Shown here in pieces: positions 26,464-34,781 of a stretch of 64,000 bases of DNA. The DNA is from Rufibacter sp. XAAS-G3-1 (lineage in GTDB: Bacteria > Bacteroidota > Bacteroidia > Cytophagales > Hymenobacteraceae), in NCBI RefSeq assembly GCF_013623775.1, contig NZ_JABFAM010000006.1, positions 372,001 through 436,000 on the forward strand, given 5' to 3'. Under the pieces are notes generated by a model that made no database searches, was not told where the DNA came from, and saw only the letters and a list, made by a program, of their open reading frames with translations. The first letter of the stretch is position 1. Each line of letters begins with the position of its first letter. A program made the position numbers and the translations under genes.

Positions 26464-27903
26464 TTAGGCTAACAAAGATTCTTCTAACGCGGTCACTATC
26501 TCCTGCTGCAGCGTTTTCACGCGTTGGGCGGTGAGCTGTAGTTTTTCCAGTAGGTCGGCGGGGTCGCCCAGGTCAAGCGCCGTCGCGTGCGGGTTCTTGA
26601 TGTCCAGGTTGTAGTTTCGGGCGGCAATGTCTTCTACCGATACGCGCCAGGCGTGTTCGTTCTCCGCGCGGTTATGCCACCAGGCTTTCTCCAGGTCAAA
26701 CTCCTTTATGTTGATGGGCCGGCCTTTGTTGTAGCTTTTCTGCCCCGCCGGGTACGGGTGCTCAAAATACCACACCTCTTTGGTGGGCTGCCCCTTGGTG
26801 AAGAACAGCAGGTTGGTCTTGATGCTGGTGTACGGGTTGAACACGCCGTTGGGCAGCCGCACAATGGTGTGCAGGTTGCACTTGCTCAGCAGTTCTTCCT
26901 TGATGCGGGTTTTCACGCCCTCACCGAACAGCGTGCCGTCTGGCAGCACCACCGCCGCGCGGCCGTTGTCTTTGAGCAGCCGCATGATAAGCGCCATAAA
27001 CAAATCGGCGGTTTCCTTGGTCTTGAACTTGGGCGGGAAGTTGGCATCGGTGCCCTCTTCCTCGGTGCCGCCAAACGGCGGATTGCTCAGGATAATATCT
27101 ACTTGGTCTTTGCCCGTCCAGCTGTCATAAGGCCGCACCAGCAAATTATCATGCCGTATCACGGGCACGTCCATGCCGTGCAGCATCAGGTTAGTGGTGG
27201 CCAGCATGTGCGGAAGCGGCTTTTTCTCCACCCCCTGAAAACTGTTTTGCAGCGTCTGAATGTCGCTGGGGTTGCTGAGTTGGGTGCGCACGTGCTCAAT
27301 GGCGCAGGTGAGAAAACCGCCCGTTCCGCAGGCCGGGTCTAGCACCGTCTCGCCCATCTGCGGCGCCGTCATGTCGGTCATAAACTGCGTCACCGCCCGC
27401 GGCGTGTAATACTCCCCCGAGGAACCCGCGCTTTGCAGTTCCTTGAGCATGTTCTCGTAAATGTCATTGAACAGGTGCCGGTCTGAGGAGGCGTTGAAGT
27501 CAATGAGGTTAATCTTGTTGATGACCTGCCTAATGAGCGTGCCGCTTTTCATGTAGTTGTAGGTGTCTTCAAACACCTGCTTCACAATCCAGCCCTGCGG
27601 ATCTGCCTTGGGTGATACCTGCAAATTTTTCAAAGACTCAAACAGCTCGTTGTTCACAAACTGCAGCAGTTCGTCGCCGGTCATGCCCTCTTCGTTGGCC
27701 GCCCACTGGCTCCATTGCAGATGCGCCGGAATGGGCGATTGGTAGTTCTCAATGGTCAGTTCCCATTCCTCTTCCTTGTCGCTGAAGACCTTCAAAAACA
27801 GCATCCAGACCATCTGCGAAATCCGCTGCGCGTCCCCGTCTACCCCCGCATCCTGGCGCATAATGTCGCGGATGGATTTAATAATACCTGAAAGGTTACT
27901 CAT
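26464..27903 (-). CDS. hsdM: Type I restriction-modification DNA methyltransferase HsdM
   Basis: The frame is open from 27960; the ATG at 27903 (MSNLSGIIKSIRDIMRQD) matches the family start and gives 479 residues. An N-terminal helical domain precedes the N6-adenine methyltransferase core with the SAM-binding motif DPACGTGGF (about 189) and the catalytic NPPFGG (about 273). It methylates the adenine in the sequence recognised by HsdS and is required for restriction by HsdR. It is followed directly by hsdS. Confidence 0.96.
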   Translation of the reverse strand: MSNLSGIIKSIRDIMRQDAGVDGDAQRISQMVWMLFLKVFSDKEEEWELTIENYQSPIPAHLQWSQWAANEEGMTGDELLQFVNNELFESLKNLQVSPKADPQGWIVKQVFEDTYNYMKSGTLIRQVINKINLIDFNASSDRHLFNDIYENMLKELQSAGSSGEYYTPRAVTQFMTDMTAPQMGETVLDPACGTGGFLTCAIEHVRTQLSNPSDIQTLQNSFQGVEKKPLPHMLATTNLMLHGMDVPVIRHDNLLVRPYDSWTGKDQVDIILSNPPFGGTEEEGTDANFPPKFKTKETADLFMALIMRLLKDNGRAAVVLPDGTLFGEGVKTRIKEELLSKCNLHTIVRLPNGVFNPYTSIKTNLLFFTKGQPTKEVWYFEHPYPAGQKSYNKGRPINIKEFDLEKAWWHNRAENEHAWRVSVEDIAARNYNLDIKNPHATALDLGDPADLLEKLQLTAQRVKTLQQEIVTALEESLLA

Positions 27904-28040
27904 GGTGTGTGTTTGTGTAAGCGTATTGGTTTTAAATAGATTGATGTTTATAAAGCGCATCCAAGGCTGTCCCCCTTGAAGGGGGTAGGGGGATGTTTAC
28001 TTTTGCCGAATTACATTCATTGAATCCATTCATTGATAAT

Positions 28041-28184
28041 GTACGGACAGGTCGCGACCTGTCCCAAACGCTGGCCATCGCCAAATCATTTACCATGAAA
28101 GAAAGCCACCCGCCATCTTCAATGCCCCGTCCGGGGATGCGGTTGACCGGGAATGCGTGGGGACAGGTCGCGACCTGTCCGTAC
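28041..28184. repeat. Paired palindromic 20-mer element, REP-doublet-like
   Basis: GGACAGGTCGCGACCTGTCC, itself a perfect palindrome, occurs at 28045-28064 and 28161-28180. GTAC flanks it on the outer side in both cases (28041-28044 and 28181-28184), so the whole 144 bp is symmetrical at its ends with a 96-bp unrelated centre. Confidence 0.9.
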
Positions 28185-28250
28185 GGGATCAGCAAGAGCC
28201 CAGACACCCGCTCCCCCGGCCTGTCCCCTGACAGGCCGGAAAAAAAGCCG

Positions 28251-28375
28251 CTCTTCTGGAGTTCCACTCCAGAAGCACCCTGCCAGGGAGTTCTACTCCC
28301 CTTCTCTTGCTCGTGGCTCCCGGCGGAGTAGGAACTCCGCAGCAGTTAGGTTCGGGAGTGGAACTTCCGAACAGC
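28251..28375. repeat. Family C hairpin block, copy 2
   Basis: Mini-hairpins in order: CTGGAGT/ACTCCAG, GGGAGT/ACTCCC, GCGGAGT/ACTCCGC, TTCGGGAGT/ACTTCCGAA. It closely matches 28543-28678 in order and spacing. Confidence 0.88.
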
Positions 28376-28401
28376 AAAAGGACAAGCCAAGGAAGCAACC
28401 A

Positions 28402-28442
28402 GCCGTTTTCGGCCTGTTTTTACAAAAACAGGCCCAAAACAG
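28402..28442. repeat. Family A palindrome
   Basis: Arms CGTTTTCGGCCTGTTTTT and AAAAACAGGCCCAAAACAG with a two-base loop; a few mismatches in the outer arm. Confidence 0.85.
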
Positions 28443-28482
28443 AAAACAAACCTACCTTATTCTGGAACGGTGTTAACGCCTG

Positions 28483-28521
28483 CTGTTTTCGGCCTTTTTT
28501 GCAAAAACAGGCCGAAAACAG
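28483..28521. repeat. Family A palindrome
   Basis: Outer arms CTGTTTTCGGCC / GGCCGAAAACAG are exact complements, with core TTTTTTGCAAAAA. Confidence 0.88.
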
Positions 28522-28542
28522 GAATCGCAACCTATGCTCTAT

Positions 28543-28798
28543 TCGCTCTTCTGGAGTTCCACTCCAGAAGCACCCTGCCGGGGAGTTCCACTCCCCTTCT
28601 TCTGCAACATCTGCCCGTGGTTCCCGGCGGAGTAGGAACTCCGCAGCAGGCAGGTTCGGGAGTGTAACTCCCGAACAGCGAAAAGAGTAGAACTCCCGAA
28701 CAGCGAGGGAAATTTACAGCAAAAGTAGAACTCTCTGCTGCTCTGCTGTTCGGGATTTATCAATCCCGAACTACTCTGTCGGGGATTTATAAATCCCC
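28543..28798. repeat. Family C hairpin block, copy 3, extended
   Basis: Repeats the hairpins of copy 2 with an insertion of ATCTGC before CGTGGTT, then adds a half-hairpin (GAACTCCCGAACAGCG) and two AT-loop hairpins at 28751-28798. Confidence 0.85.
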
Positions 28799-28816
28799 TT
28801 CCCTACCCGTAACTCT

Positions 28817-31201
28817 CTACGCCGTTCTGTACAGCTCCAACTCCAGTTCCTGCACCGCCCTTTCAAAATCCGCCTTCTTCCCGAACCGCTTTACCAGCTC
28901 CGTGGGCGTGCCTAACAAGTTGAGCGGCTTTACATTAAGCACCGCCGTGGTTTCTATGGAGCTAATGCCTTCGTCAGCGTATTTGTCCAGTAGCGTTTGC
29001 AGCACCTCGCGGGCACCGGCGCCGTATTTCTCAAAGTAGTTGCGCTTCTTTACTTCCTCTGCTCGCTCCTTGCGGGTGAGCGGTGGTTGGTCAAAAGCAA
29101 TGTGGGCAATCAGGTCGAAGGCGTCCAGGTCTTGGCCTATTTCCTGCTGCAGTTCCTCAAAGAGCACGCCTTTCTCGGCCAGTTCATTGATGATGGCTTC
29201 TTTGCGGTCGGTGGCTTGCCACTTTTGCAGGAAATCGTCTAATGAGGCGTATTCCAGCAGCAGCTTGTTGCGCGAGTAATCTTTCAGAGACTCGGTAATG
29301 AGTTTGCCGTCTGCGCCGTAATACTGCACCCGCTCATTGACCACCGTTACCGCCACGTCATTGATGAAGTATTTTTTGGGTTTGATGGGTGGATCACCGC
29401 CAGGGCCGTTTCCGTCGGGGTCTTCGTCTTCTCCATCGCCTGGTTCACCCGGTATGGGTTTGCCTTCGGACAAGTCCTCGCCTTCTCCTCCCTCTGGGTT
29501 GGGCGGTACGATGGGGTCATCTTCGCCAGGTTCATAAATCACCACCGGGTCGCCGTCAAAGTCTGGGTCGGCAAACAGGTTGGTCACCTTCCGGAAGTCC
29601 ATGATGGTGAAATACACTTTGCCATCGTCTTCCCTGAGCCGGGTGCCCCGGCCAATAATCTGCTTGAACTCGGTCATGGATTGAATGCCCGCCTCCAGGG
29701 CAATCACCTTCACCATTTTGGTGTCTACGCCCGTGGTCAACAGTTTAGACGTAGTGGCAATAACCGGCTGCTTCTCCACCACCGACGAAAAGTTGTAGAG
29801 TTCCTTCTTACCCACCTCGTCATCGCCGGTAATGCGCACCACGTAGTTGGGGTATTGCTTGAGCATGTCGCTGTTCTCGTTCACCAGCGCCTGCCGCATG
29901 CGCTCGGCGTGCTCGGTGTCAACACAGAACACAATGGTTTTGGCCATACGGTTGGTGAGTTTGAGGTATTCTGATATTTTGCGGGCGGCTACCTTGGTGC
30001 GCTGGTCTATGACCAGGGTGCGGTCAAAGTCTTTGGTGTTGTAGATGCGGTCTTCTACCTCGTTGCCGTACCTGTCAACTTTGCCTCTCTCGGGCCGGTA
30101 GCCTTCATCCACGTTCAGGCCGATGCGCACCACTTTGTACGGCGCCAGGAAACCGTCTTCAATGCCTTGCCTTAAAGAATACGTGTAGACGGGTTCCCCG
30201 AAGTAGGTGATGTTAGACGTTTCCTTGGTTTCCTTCGGCGTAGCCGTCATGCCCAAATGCACCGCCGAATCAAAGTAACTCAGCACCTCGCGCCAGGCAG
30301 ATTCTTCGTGGGCGCTGCCGCGGTGGCACTCGTCTACCACCACTAGGTCAAAGAAATCCGGGGAGAATTGCTTGAAGACGTTCTTTTCCTCATCGGTGCC
30401 GGTGAGGCCCTGGTAGAGCGCAAAGTAAATCTGGTAAGACTTGTCTACCTCACGGTTCTGGATTTTGGTCATGATGTCTGACCCAAACGGCCGGAAATCG
30501 CCAGTCTTGGTTTGGTCTACCAGAATGTTGCGGTCGGCCAGATACAGTACCCGTTTCACGGTTTTGGCTTTCCAGAGCCGCCAGATAATCTGGAAGGCCG
30601 TGTAGGTTTTGCCGGTGCCGGTGGCCATGACCAGCAAAATTCTCTTGTCACCTCTGGCTACGGCCTCAATGGTGCGGTTGATGGCAATCTGCTGGTAGTA
30701 GCGGGGCGCCAGGTCGGTTTCGTCCTTGTGGTTTTCCTCTTTTACAATCTCCTGCTGCTTTTTGTCCAGGTTCTTGAAAGCGGCGTACCGCTGCCAGAGT
30801 TCTTCGGGCGAGGGGAAGTTTTCCAGGGAAAGCTCTTTCTCCACCTCGCCTTCCTCCTGGGTTTTGTCGAACTCCAGAAAAGCGTCGCCGTTGGTGCTGT
30901 ACACAAAATGCACGTCCAGAATATCGGCGTACTCCTTGGCCTGCTGCATGCCCGCGCCCAGGGAATGGTTGTTTTCCTTTACCTCCATCACCGCCAGCAA
31001 CGTTGATTTATAGAACAGTACATAGTCGGCACGCTTCTGCTTGCCCCGGGTGTACTTTTGGCCCCGCACAATAATGCGTCCATCTGTGAACGACCATTCT
31101 TCCCGCACTTGCTTCTGGATATCCCACCCGGCTGCTATTAAGGCCGGGGTGATGAATTTGGTGCAGATGTCTCTTTCTGAGAGGGATTGCTTCTGGAACA
31201 T
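28817..31201 (-). CDS. hsdR: Type I restriction enzyme motor/nuclease subunit HsdR
   Basis: 794 residues. The N-terminal nuclease has the PD-(D/E)xK pattern DYVLFYKSTLLAVMEVK (about 59-75) and a downstream Gln in GMQQAKEYAD. The SF2 translocase has Walker A MATGTGKT (about 190), the DEAD-type box DECHRG (about 290), LGMTATP (motif III) and GRGTRLREDDGK (motif VI, about 505). A Gly/Pro/Asp-rich linker follows (about 565-610), then a helical C-terminal domain. It cuts unmodified foreign DNA after translocation. Unlike hsdM-hsdS it is separated from hsdM by 0.9 kb of hairpins, so it may need its own transcription or read-through control. Confidence 0.95.
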   Translation of the reverse strand: MFQKQSLSERDICTKFITPALIAAGWDIQKQVREEWSFTDGRIIVRGQKYTRGKQKRADYVLFYKSTLLAVMEVKENNHSLGAGMQQAKEYADILDVHFVYSTNGDAFLEFDKTQEEGEVEKELSLENFPSPEELWQRYAAFKNLDKKQQEIVKEENHKDETDLAPRYYQQIAINRTIEAVARGDKRILLVMATGTGKTYTAFQIIWRLWKAKTVKRVLYLADRNILVDQTKTGDFRPFGSDIMTKIQNREVDKSYQIYFALYQGLTGTDEEKNVFKQFSPDFFDLVVVDECHRGSAHEESAWREVLSYFDSAVHLGMTATPKETKETSNITYFGEPVYTYSLRQGIEDGFLAPYKVVRIGLNVDEGYRPERGKVDRYGNEVEDRIYNTKDFDRTLVIDQRTKVAARKISEYLKLTNRMAKTIVFCVDTEHAERMRQALVNENSDMLKQYPNYVVRITGDDEVGKKELYNFSSVVEKQPVIATTSKLLTTGVDTKMVKVIALEAGIQSMTEFKQIIGRGTRLREDDGKVYFTIMDFRKVTNLFADPDFDGDPVVIYEPGEDDPIVPPNPEGGEGEDLSEGKPIPGEPGDGEDEDPDGNGPGGDPPIKPKKYFINDVAVTVVNERVQYYGADGKLITESLKDYSRNKLLLEYASLDDFLQKWQATDRKEAIINELAEKGVLFEELQQEIGQDLDAFDLIAHIAFDQPPLTRKERAEEVKKRNYFEKYGAGAREVLQTLLDKYADEGISSIETTAVLNVKPLNLLGTPTELVKRFGKKADFERAVQELELELYRTA

Positions 31202-31397
31202 ATGATTTTAGCTTGGCAAAGGGCTAATTCTTCTTCAAGTTAAATATTTCAGCCTAATGTTTGCAGAAGATTTTGGTGATAGCACTAAATGGACTTGTGC
31301 TGGATTGAAAGTCTGAATGATATTTATTCTAAAGGATAGGTGTTAAAAATACCTAGATCGTGATTGCTATTCAACTTGACTTATGCTTGCCTAAAAG

Positions 31398-31437
31398 TAT
31401 AAGGCCTTGTAAGTTAATTAACTTACAAGGCCTTATA
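31398..31437. repeat. Perfect loopless 40-base palindrome
   Basis: TATAAGGCCTTGTAAGTTAA followed at once by its exact reverse complement, with centre GTTAATTAAC. It has no relation to families A-D. Position between hsdR and the tRNA genes suggests an island boundary or a dimer-binding site. Confidence 0.9.
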
Positions 31438-31469
31438 AATGTGACAGCCCTCTTGCCACCACTTGCAGC

Positions 31470-31580
31470 ATGAAAATATTCTTGTTGCTCCTGATGACAA
31501 CTTTTAAAACCCTGCAAATCGAAATTCAGGTAAAGACGACAGCGCAATTAGAAGCAGAACGTGGGAAAAGAAAAGAGTAA
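31470..31580 (+). CDS. Possible small ORF, 36 residues
   Basis: Starts MKIFLLLLMTTFKT and ends with the basic tail ERGKRKE. It fits neatly between the 40-base palindrome and the terminator at 31585, which hints at a real transcript. No family recognised; a short hydrophobic N-terminus could be a membrane peptide. Could equally be chance. Confidence 0.3.
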   Translation: MKIFLLLLMTTFKTLQIEIQVKTTAQLEAERGKRKE

Positions 31581-31584
31581 AACA

Positions 31585-31619
31585 AAAAAGCCTCTCCACA
31601 TTAAGTGAAGAGGCTTTTT
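31585..31619. terminator. Hairpin terminator next to tRNA-Arg
   Basis: AAAAAGCCTCT / AGAGGCTTTTT around a 13-base loop. It lies 11 bp beyond the tRNA 3' end and 5 bp after the small ORF, so it can stop transcription from both sides. Confidence 0.85.
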
Positions 31620-31629
31620 ACTACCGGTG

Positions 31630-31703
31630 TGATCCCATTTGGATTCGAACCAAAGACCTACTGCTTAGAAGGCAGTTGCTCTATCCAGCTGAGCTATGAG
31701 ACC
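31630..31703 (-). tRNA. tRNA-Arg (anticodon TCT)
   Basis: 74 bases. Acceptor stem GGTCTCA / TGGGATC, D-arm with AGCTCAGCTGGATAGAGC, anticodon loop CTTCTAA with TCT, T-arm GGTTCGAATCC. CCA is not encoded. It reads AGA/AGG codons. Confidence 0.95.
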
Positions 31704-31764
31704 ATCGAAACAAAAATGAGTAATGGAGAATGTCTGTACATCCAACATTACTCATCTTTTTTCG

Positions 31765-31838
31765 TCGGGGTGGCAGGATTCGAACCTACGACCTCCACAT
31801 CCCAAATGTGGCGCGATACCGGGCTACGCTACACCCCG
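31765..31838 (-). tRNA. tRNA-Pro (anticodon TGG)
   Basis: 74 bases. Acceptor stem CGGGGTG / CACCCCG, D-arm TAGCGTAGCCCGGTATCGCG, anticodon stem CCACA/TGTGG with loop TTTGGGA (TGG), T-arm AGGTTCGAATCCT. CCA is not encoded. Confidence 0.96.
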
Positions 31839-31948
31839 AGTCTTGCAATTACAAAGTGGCCAACTTCACAAACTTCCGTTCTCCGTAATCGCGGTGCAAA
31901 GATATGAATTGAAATCTTCTTTCAAAATTTAATTTTCAAGAATATTTC

Positions 31949-32037
<89 letters not shown>

Positions 32038-32319
32038 GGGCTAGCTCTTTCGGTTAAAGAGTGTGCAAATATAGCCGCATTAAAATGAGATTACCAAAGC
32101 TCCCGCTAAAAATATTTACCGGCCTTCTCCCTTCCGGCATCATCGGCTTAGCTGCCAGCAGCTTAGAAATAGGCTGTCTTTGAAATTTATTTTCTGCCAA
32201 AGCGTTTACCAGAACAGCCAAACGCCTTTCCAGCCGTTTTCGGCAGGTTGTAGAAGGCAGTCGCATTTGTTTCTTTCTTTATAACTTGCCGCCGCACTCA
32301 AAAGCGCTCTCTATACCCC

Positions 32320-33288
32320 ATGACCTGGTACCTGCCGTTTACCTCTGTAGAGTTTTTCTTTTTCCTCCTGTTTGGGGTGCTCTACGGCGGCTATCTGTAC
32401 CGGATTAAGCGGTTGGCCCAGCAATTCAAACAAAAGGCGAATGCCATCTGGATCAAAGCCATTATCCGGAGCATTTACATGGTGCTCCTGATTGTGGCTT
32501 TGCTGGGGCCCTCTTTTGGGGCCATGACCAAAGAGATAAGAACCAACGGCAAAGATGTGTTCTTGGCGGTAGACCTTTCCCAGTCCATGAAAGCGCAGGA
32601 CGTGCCGCCTTCGCGGTTAGAAAAGGTGAAGCTGGAACTGCAGGAATTTATCCAGAACTCCAACGCCGACCGGGTGGGGCTCATCGGTTTTTCGTCTGAA
32701 GCGTTCGTGCTGAGCCCCCTCACCTATGACCAAAGTGCCCTGGAACTCTTCGTGCAGTCGCTCAGTACCGCGCTGGCTCCGCCGGAAGCGGCCCAGATAC
32801 AACCCGTTTTGGAACTGGTTCAGCAAAAATTCAGGGAAAGTGAAACCAGCCGGGAAACGGAACGCTCCAAAATAGTGGTCATCTTCTCAGATGGCGAGAC
32901 CTTCGGGGAGAATGTGCAGGCGGCGGTCAGGTCTCTGGTAAACCAGGGCATACGCGTGTACTGCGTGGGCATTGGCACGTACGCGGGCGGCAAAATTCCA
33001 GAGGGGCGCAGCTTTAAGAAAAACAGCCGGGGCGAAACGGTGCTCACCAGGTTAGAGGCCGATGTTCTGAAAGAGGTAGCCCAGCGTACCAAAGGCGCTT
33101 ACTTTGAGATAAACCAGAACATAAGTGAAACGCCCAGACTGCTAAGCGCCGTCAACTCGGTCAAAAGTGAGCTGCGCCAGACCAAAGTGGTGGAGGTAGC
33201 CGCCAACAAATACCTGTATCCGTTACTGGCGGCCCTACTGCTGATTGCGCTGGACGTATTATGGACTATACAGGTACTGAAGATATGA
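32320..33288 (+). CDS. Membrane-anchored VWA-domain protein, BatB-like
   Basis: 322 residues. Two N-terminal membrane segments (about 8-26 and 50-68) precede a von Willebrand A domain with MIDAS residues in AVDLSQSMKA (about 87), the Thr site in LSPLTYD and VIFSDGETFG (about 190). One C-terminal segment (YPLLAALLLIALDVLW) anchors the far end. This is the layout of Bat (Bacteroides aerotolerance) BatA/BatB proteins, whose VWA domain faces the periplasm. It overlaps the next TPR gene by 4 bases (ATGA). No batA, MoxR ATPase or batD is seen upstream, where the tRNAs lie, so the operon is reduced. Confidence 0.88.
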   Translation: MTWYLPFTSVEFFFFLLFGVLYGGYLYRIKRLAQQFKQKANAIWIKAIIRSIYMVLLIVALLGPSFGAMTKEIRTNGKDVFLAVDLSQSMKAQDVPPSRLEKVKLELQEFIQNSNADRVGLIGFSSEAFVLSPLTYDQSALELFVQSLSTALAPPEAAQIQPVLELVQQKFRESETSRETERSKIVVIFSDGETFGENVQAAVRSLVNQGIRVYCVGIGTYAGGKIPEGRSFKKNSRGETVLTRLEADVLKEVAQRTKGAYFEINQNISETPRLLSAVNSVKSELRQTKVVEVAANKYLYPLLAALLLIALDVLWTIQVLKI

Positions 33289-34196
33289 GATATTGGTGGC
33301 TCCTCCTCTTGCTCGCCTCCTCGCCGCTGGATGGTCTCCAGCGCATCGCGCTCCGGAACCAGTATGCCCAGCAGGCCCAGGCAGCCTACAAACAAAAGGA
33401 GTATCAACAGGCAGCGGCCTTGTACGAAAAGGTGCGCGGAACCGAACGCGGAGGCTCCCATTCTTCGGTGGTGTTGAATTTGGCGCACTCGTATTTCCAT
33501 CTGCATGAGTACACCAAGGCCTCCCCGTTGTACCGTTCGCTGTTGAAAACCACAGACAATGAACTTCTTTCCACGGTTACCAGCCAGTTAGCCATCATTG
33601 AAGCCGAGGAAGGAAATTACCCCAAAGCCCTCACCTACTGCAAACAGGCCCTCAAAGCCGATGAGACCAACCAAGCAGCCCGCTACAATTATGAGTTGCT
33701 CCAGAAGTACATCCTGCTGCACCCAGAGCAACGGCAAACTCCACCCCCTCCGCCAAAACGGACTCCCCAGAATGGAACCGGCAGCGCCCAACAGCCCAAT
33801 GCCGCCGGTAGTTCCAGCGCGGGAGGTTCTGCCGGAGTTGCGGCTACTGGCGCAGGGACTTCGGCCAACGGCGGCGGAGAATCAGGTACCCAGCTCGGTC
33901 AGGGTAACGCAAACCAACTACAGAACTTCGGCAATACCCCGGGTTTGAACCGGGGCTTGAGCGACCGGGGCACCCAAGACAGCAACGGGAACGGAGGCAA
34001 TCAAAGAAACAGAGAAACGGGCCAGGCCGATGATGCTTTGCTCCAAACCCGTTTCGAGCGGTTGAAGAAACTGCAACTCAGCCCCGAGAAGGCTCGCCAG
34101 TTGCTGGACGCCATGCGCCAGGAGGAAGCCCAATACCTGCAACAGGTACCGCGCAGTAAAACAAAGCAAGCCGATAAAAACGCGCCTGACTGGTAG
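33285..34196 (+). CDS. TPR-repeat protein, BatC-like
   Basis: The frame opens at 33261, but the ATG at 33285 overlaps the batB stop as ATGA and starts a signal peptide (MRYWWLLLLLASS). 303 residues. Tetratricopeptide repeats occupy about 28-140 (QAAYKQKEYQQAAALYEKV, AHSYFHLHEYTKASPLY, NYPKALTYCKQALKADE). Then comes a Gly/Ser/Asn-rich, probably disordered stretch (about 160-240) and a charged helical end (RFERLKKLQLSPEKARQLLD). BatC proteins work beside BatB in the envelope. The extended Gly/Asn linker is unusual in length. Confidence 0.85.
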   Translation: MRYWWLLLLLASSPLDGLQRIALRNQYAQQAQAAYKQKEYQQAAALYEKVRGTERGGSHSSVVLNLAHSYFHLHEYTKASPLYRSLLKTTDNELLSTVTSQLAIIEAEEGNYPKALTYCKQALKADETNQAARYNYELLQKYILLHPEQRQTPPPPPKRTPQNGTGSAQQPNAAGSSSAGGSAGVAATGAGTSANGGGESGTQLGQGNANQLQNFGNTPGLNRGLSDRGTQDSNGNGGNQRNRETGQADDALLQTRFERLKKLQLSPEKARQLLDAMRQEEAQYLQQVPRSKTKQADKNAPDW

Positions 34197-34200
34197 TAGA

Positions 34201-34254
34201 TTTGCTGTTGTTTTGAGGCTGTTTTCCTGAAAACAGCCTCAAAACAACAGCAAA
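34201..34254. repeat. Family A palindrome, best copy (26-base perfect arms)
   Basis: TTTGCTGTTGTTTTGAGGCT plus GTTTTC pairs perfectly with its complement across the two-base loop CT. It starts 5 bp after the batC stop codon. Confidence 0.95.
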
Positions 34255-34292
34255 GAGTTCTTCACATTCTGTGTTGAAGTTTGACTACCGCA

Positions 34293-34332
34293 CCTGTTTT
34301 CAGCCCGTTTTTCATAAAACAGGCTGAAAACC
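34293..34332. repeat. Family A palindrome
   Basis: CCTGTTTTCAGCC and GGCTGAAAACC arms with a core containing TTTTTCATAAAA; one or two mismatches. Confidence 0.8.
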
Positions 34333-34781
34333 ACACCACACCTTGACGCGTTTATTCCCCATGGAAGAGAGTTTTCCAGCGTAAACGCATGTTCCTGCGT
34401 TTATATGAATTACTCAGAACTCATTCAACCTAACAAGCGTTTGGTTATTTACGACAGAAAAAGTAACTTCAACCCGACAATCTAAAAAACACTACTGATA
34501 GGCAGATATTAGAAATCTGTGTCAGTCTTTATTTTGACCAAAAAGCTGTTTAGGGTTTTATGCCTGTTTTTATAAAAGTAGCCTAAAAAAGAGGTATGGG
34601 CGGATGCTTGCGGCAGCGTATAAGTAAACCTCTTGTTTTTGGCTTGTTTCATATAAATAGCCAAAAGCTCTGGTGCAAACGGAAGCTTGCACCAGAGTTC
34701 TTGCCCTAACTGCCTATTAATGAAGAACTCTAAACAGGTTCCAATTTTGATTTTTTATCATACCATAAGCATTGATACGCA

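Larger units (their letters stand above)
27904..28816. other. 913-bp hairpin-rich gap between hsdM and hsdR
   Basis: No gene seen. The gap holds the paired 20-mer element 28041-28184, family C blocks at 28251-28375 and 28543-28678, family A palindromes at 28402-28442 and 28483-28521, and two mini-hairpins near 28751-28798 (CGGGATT/AATCCCG and GGGGATT/AATCCCC). Open frames across it are by-products of these repeats. Confidence 0.75.
31202..31629. other. Gap between hsdR and the tRNA cluster
   Basis: Holds the upstream region of hsdR, the 40-base palindrome at 31398-31437, a 36-codon ORF (31470-31580) and a terminator (31585-31619). Confidence 0.6.
34197..34781. other. 585-bp gap with four family A palindromes
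   Basis: Besides the perfect copy at 34201-34254 and the good copy at 34293-34332, two decayed copies are at 34547-34590 and 34632-34670. The stretch upstream of the thiolase start is AT-rich and presumably promoter. No ORF of interest. Confidence 0.7.

Noticed and set aside
28251-28798. Possible CRISPR array because of regularly spaced short repeats
   Set aside because: Units are hairpins of different sequence, the spacers are not of equal size and no cas genes are present.
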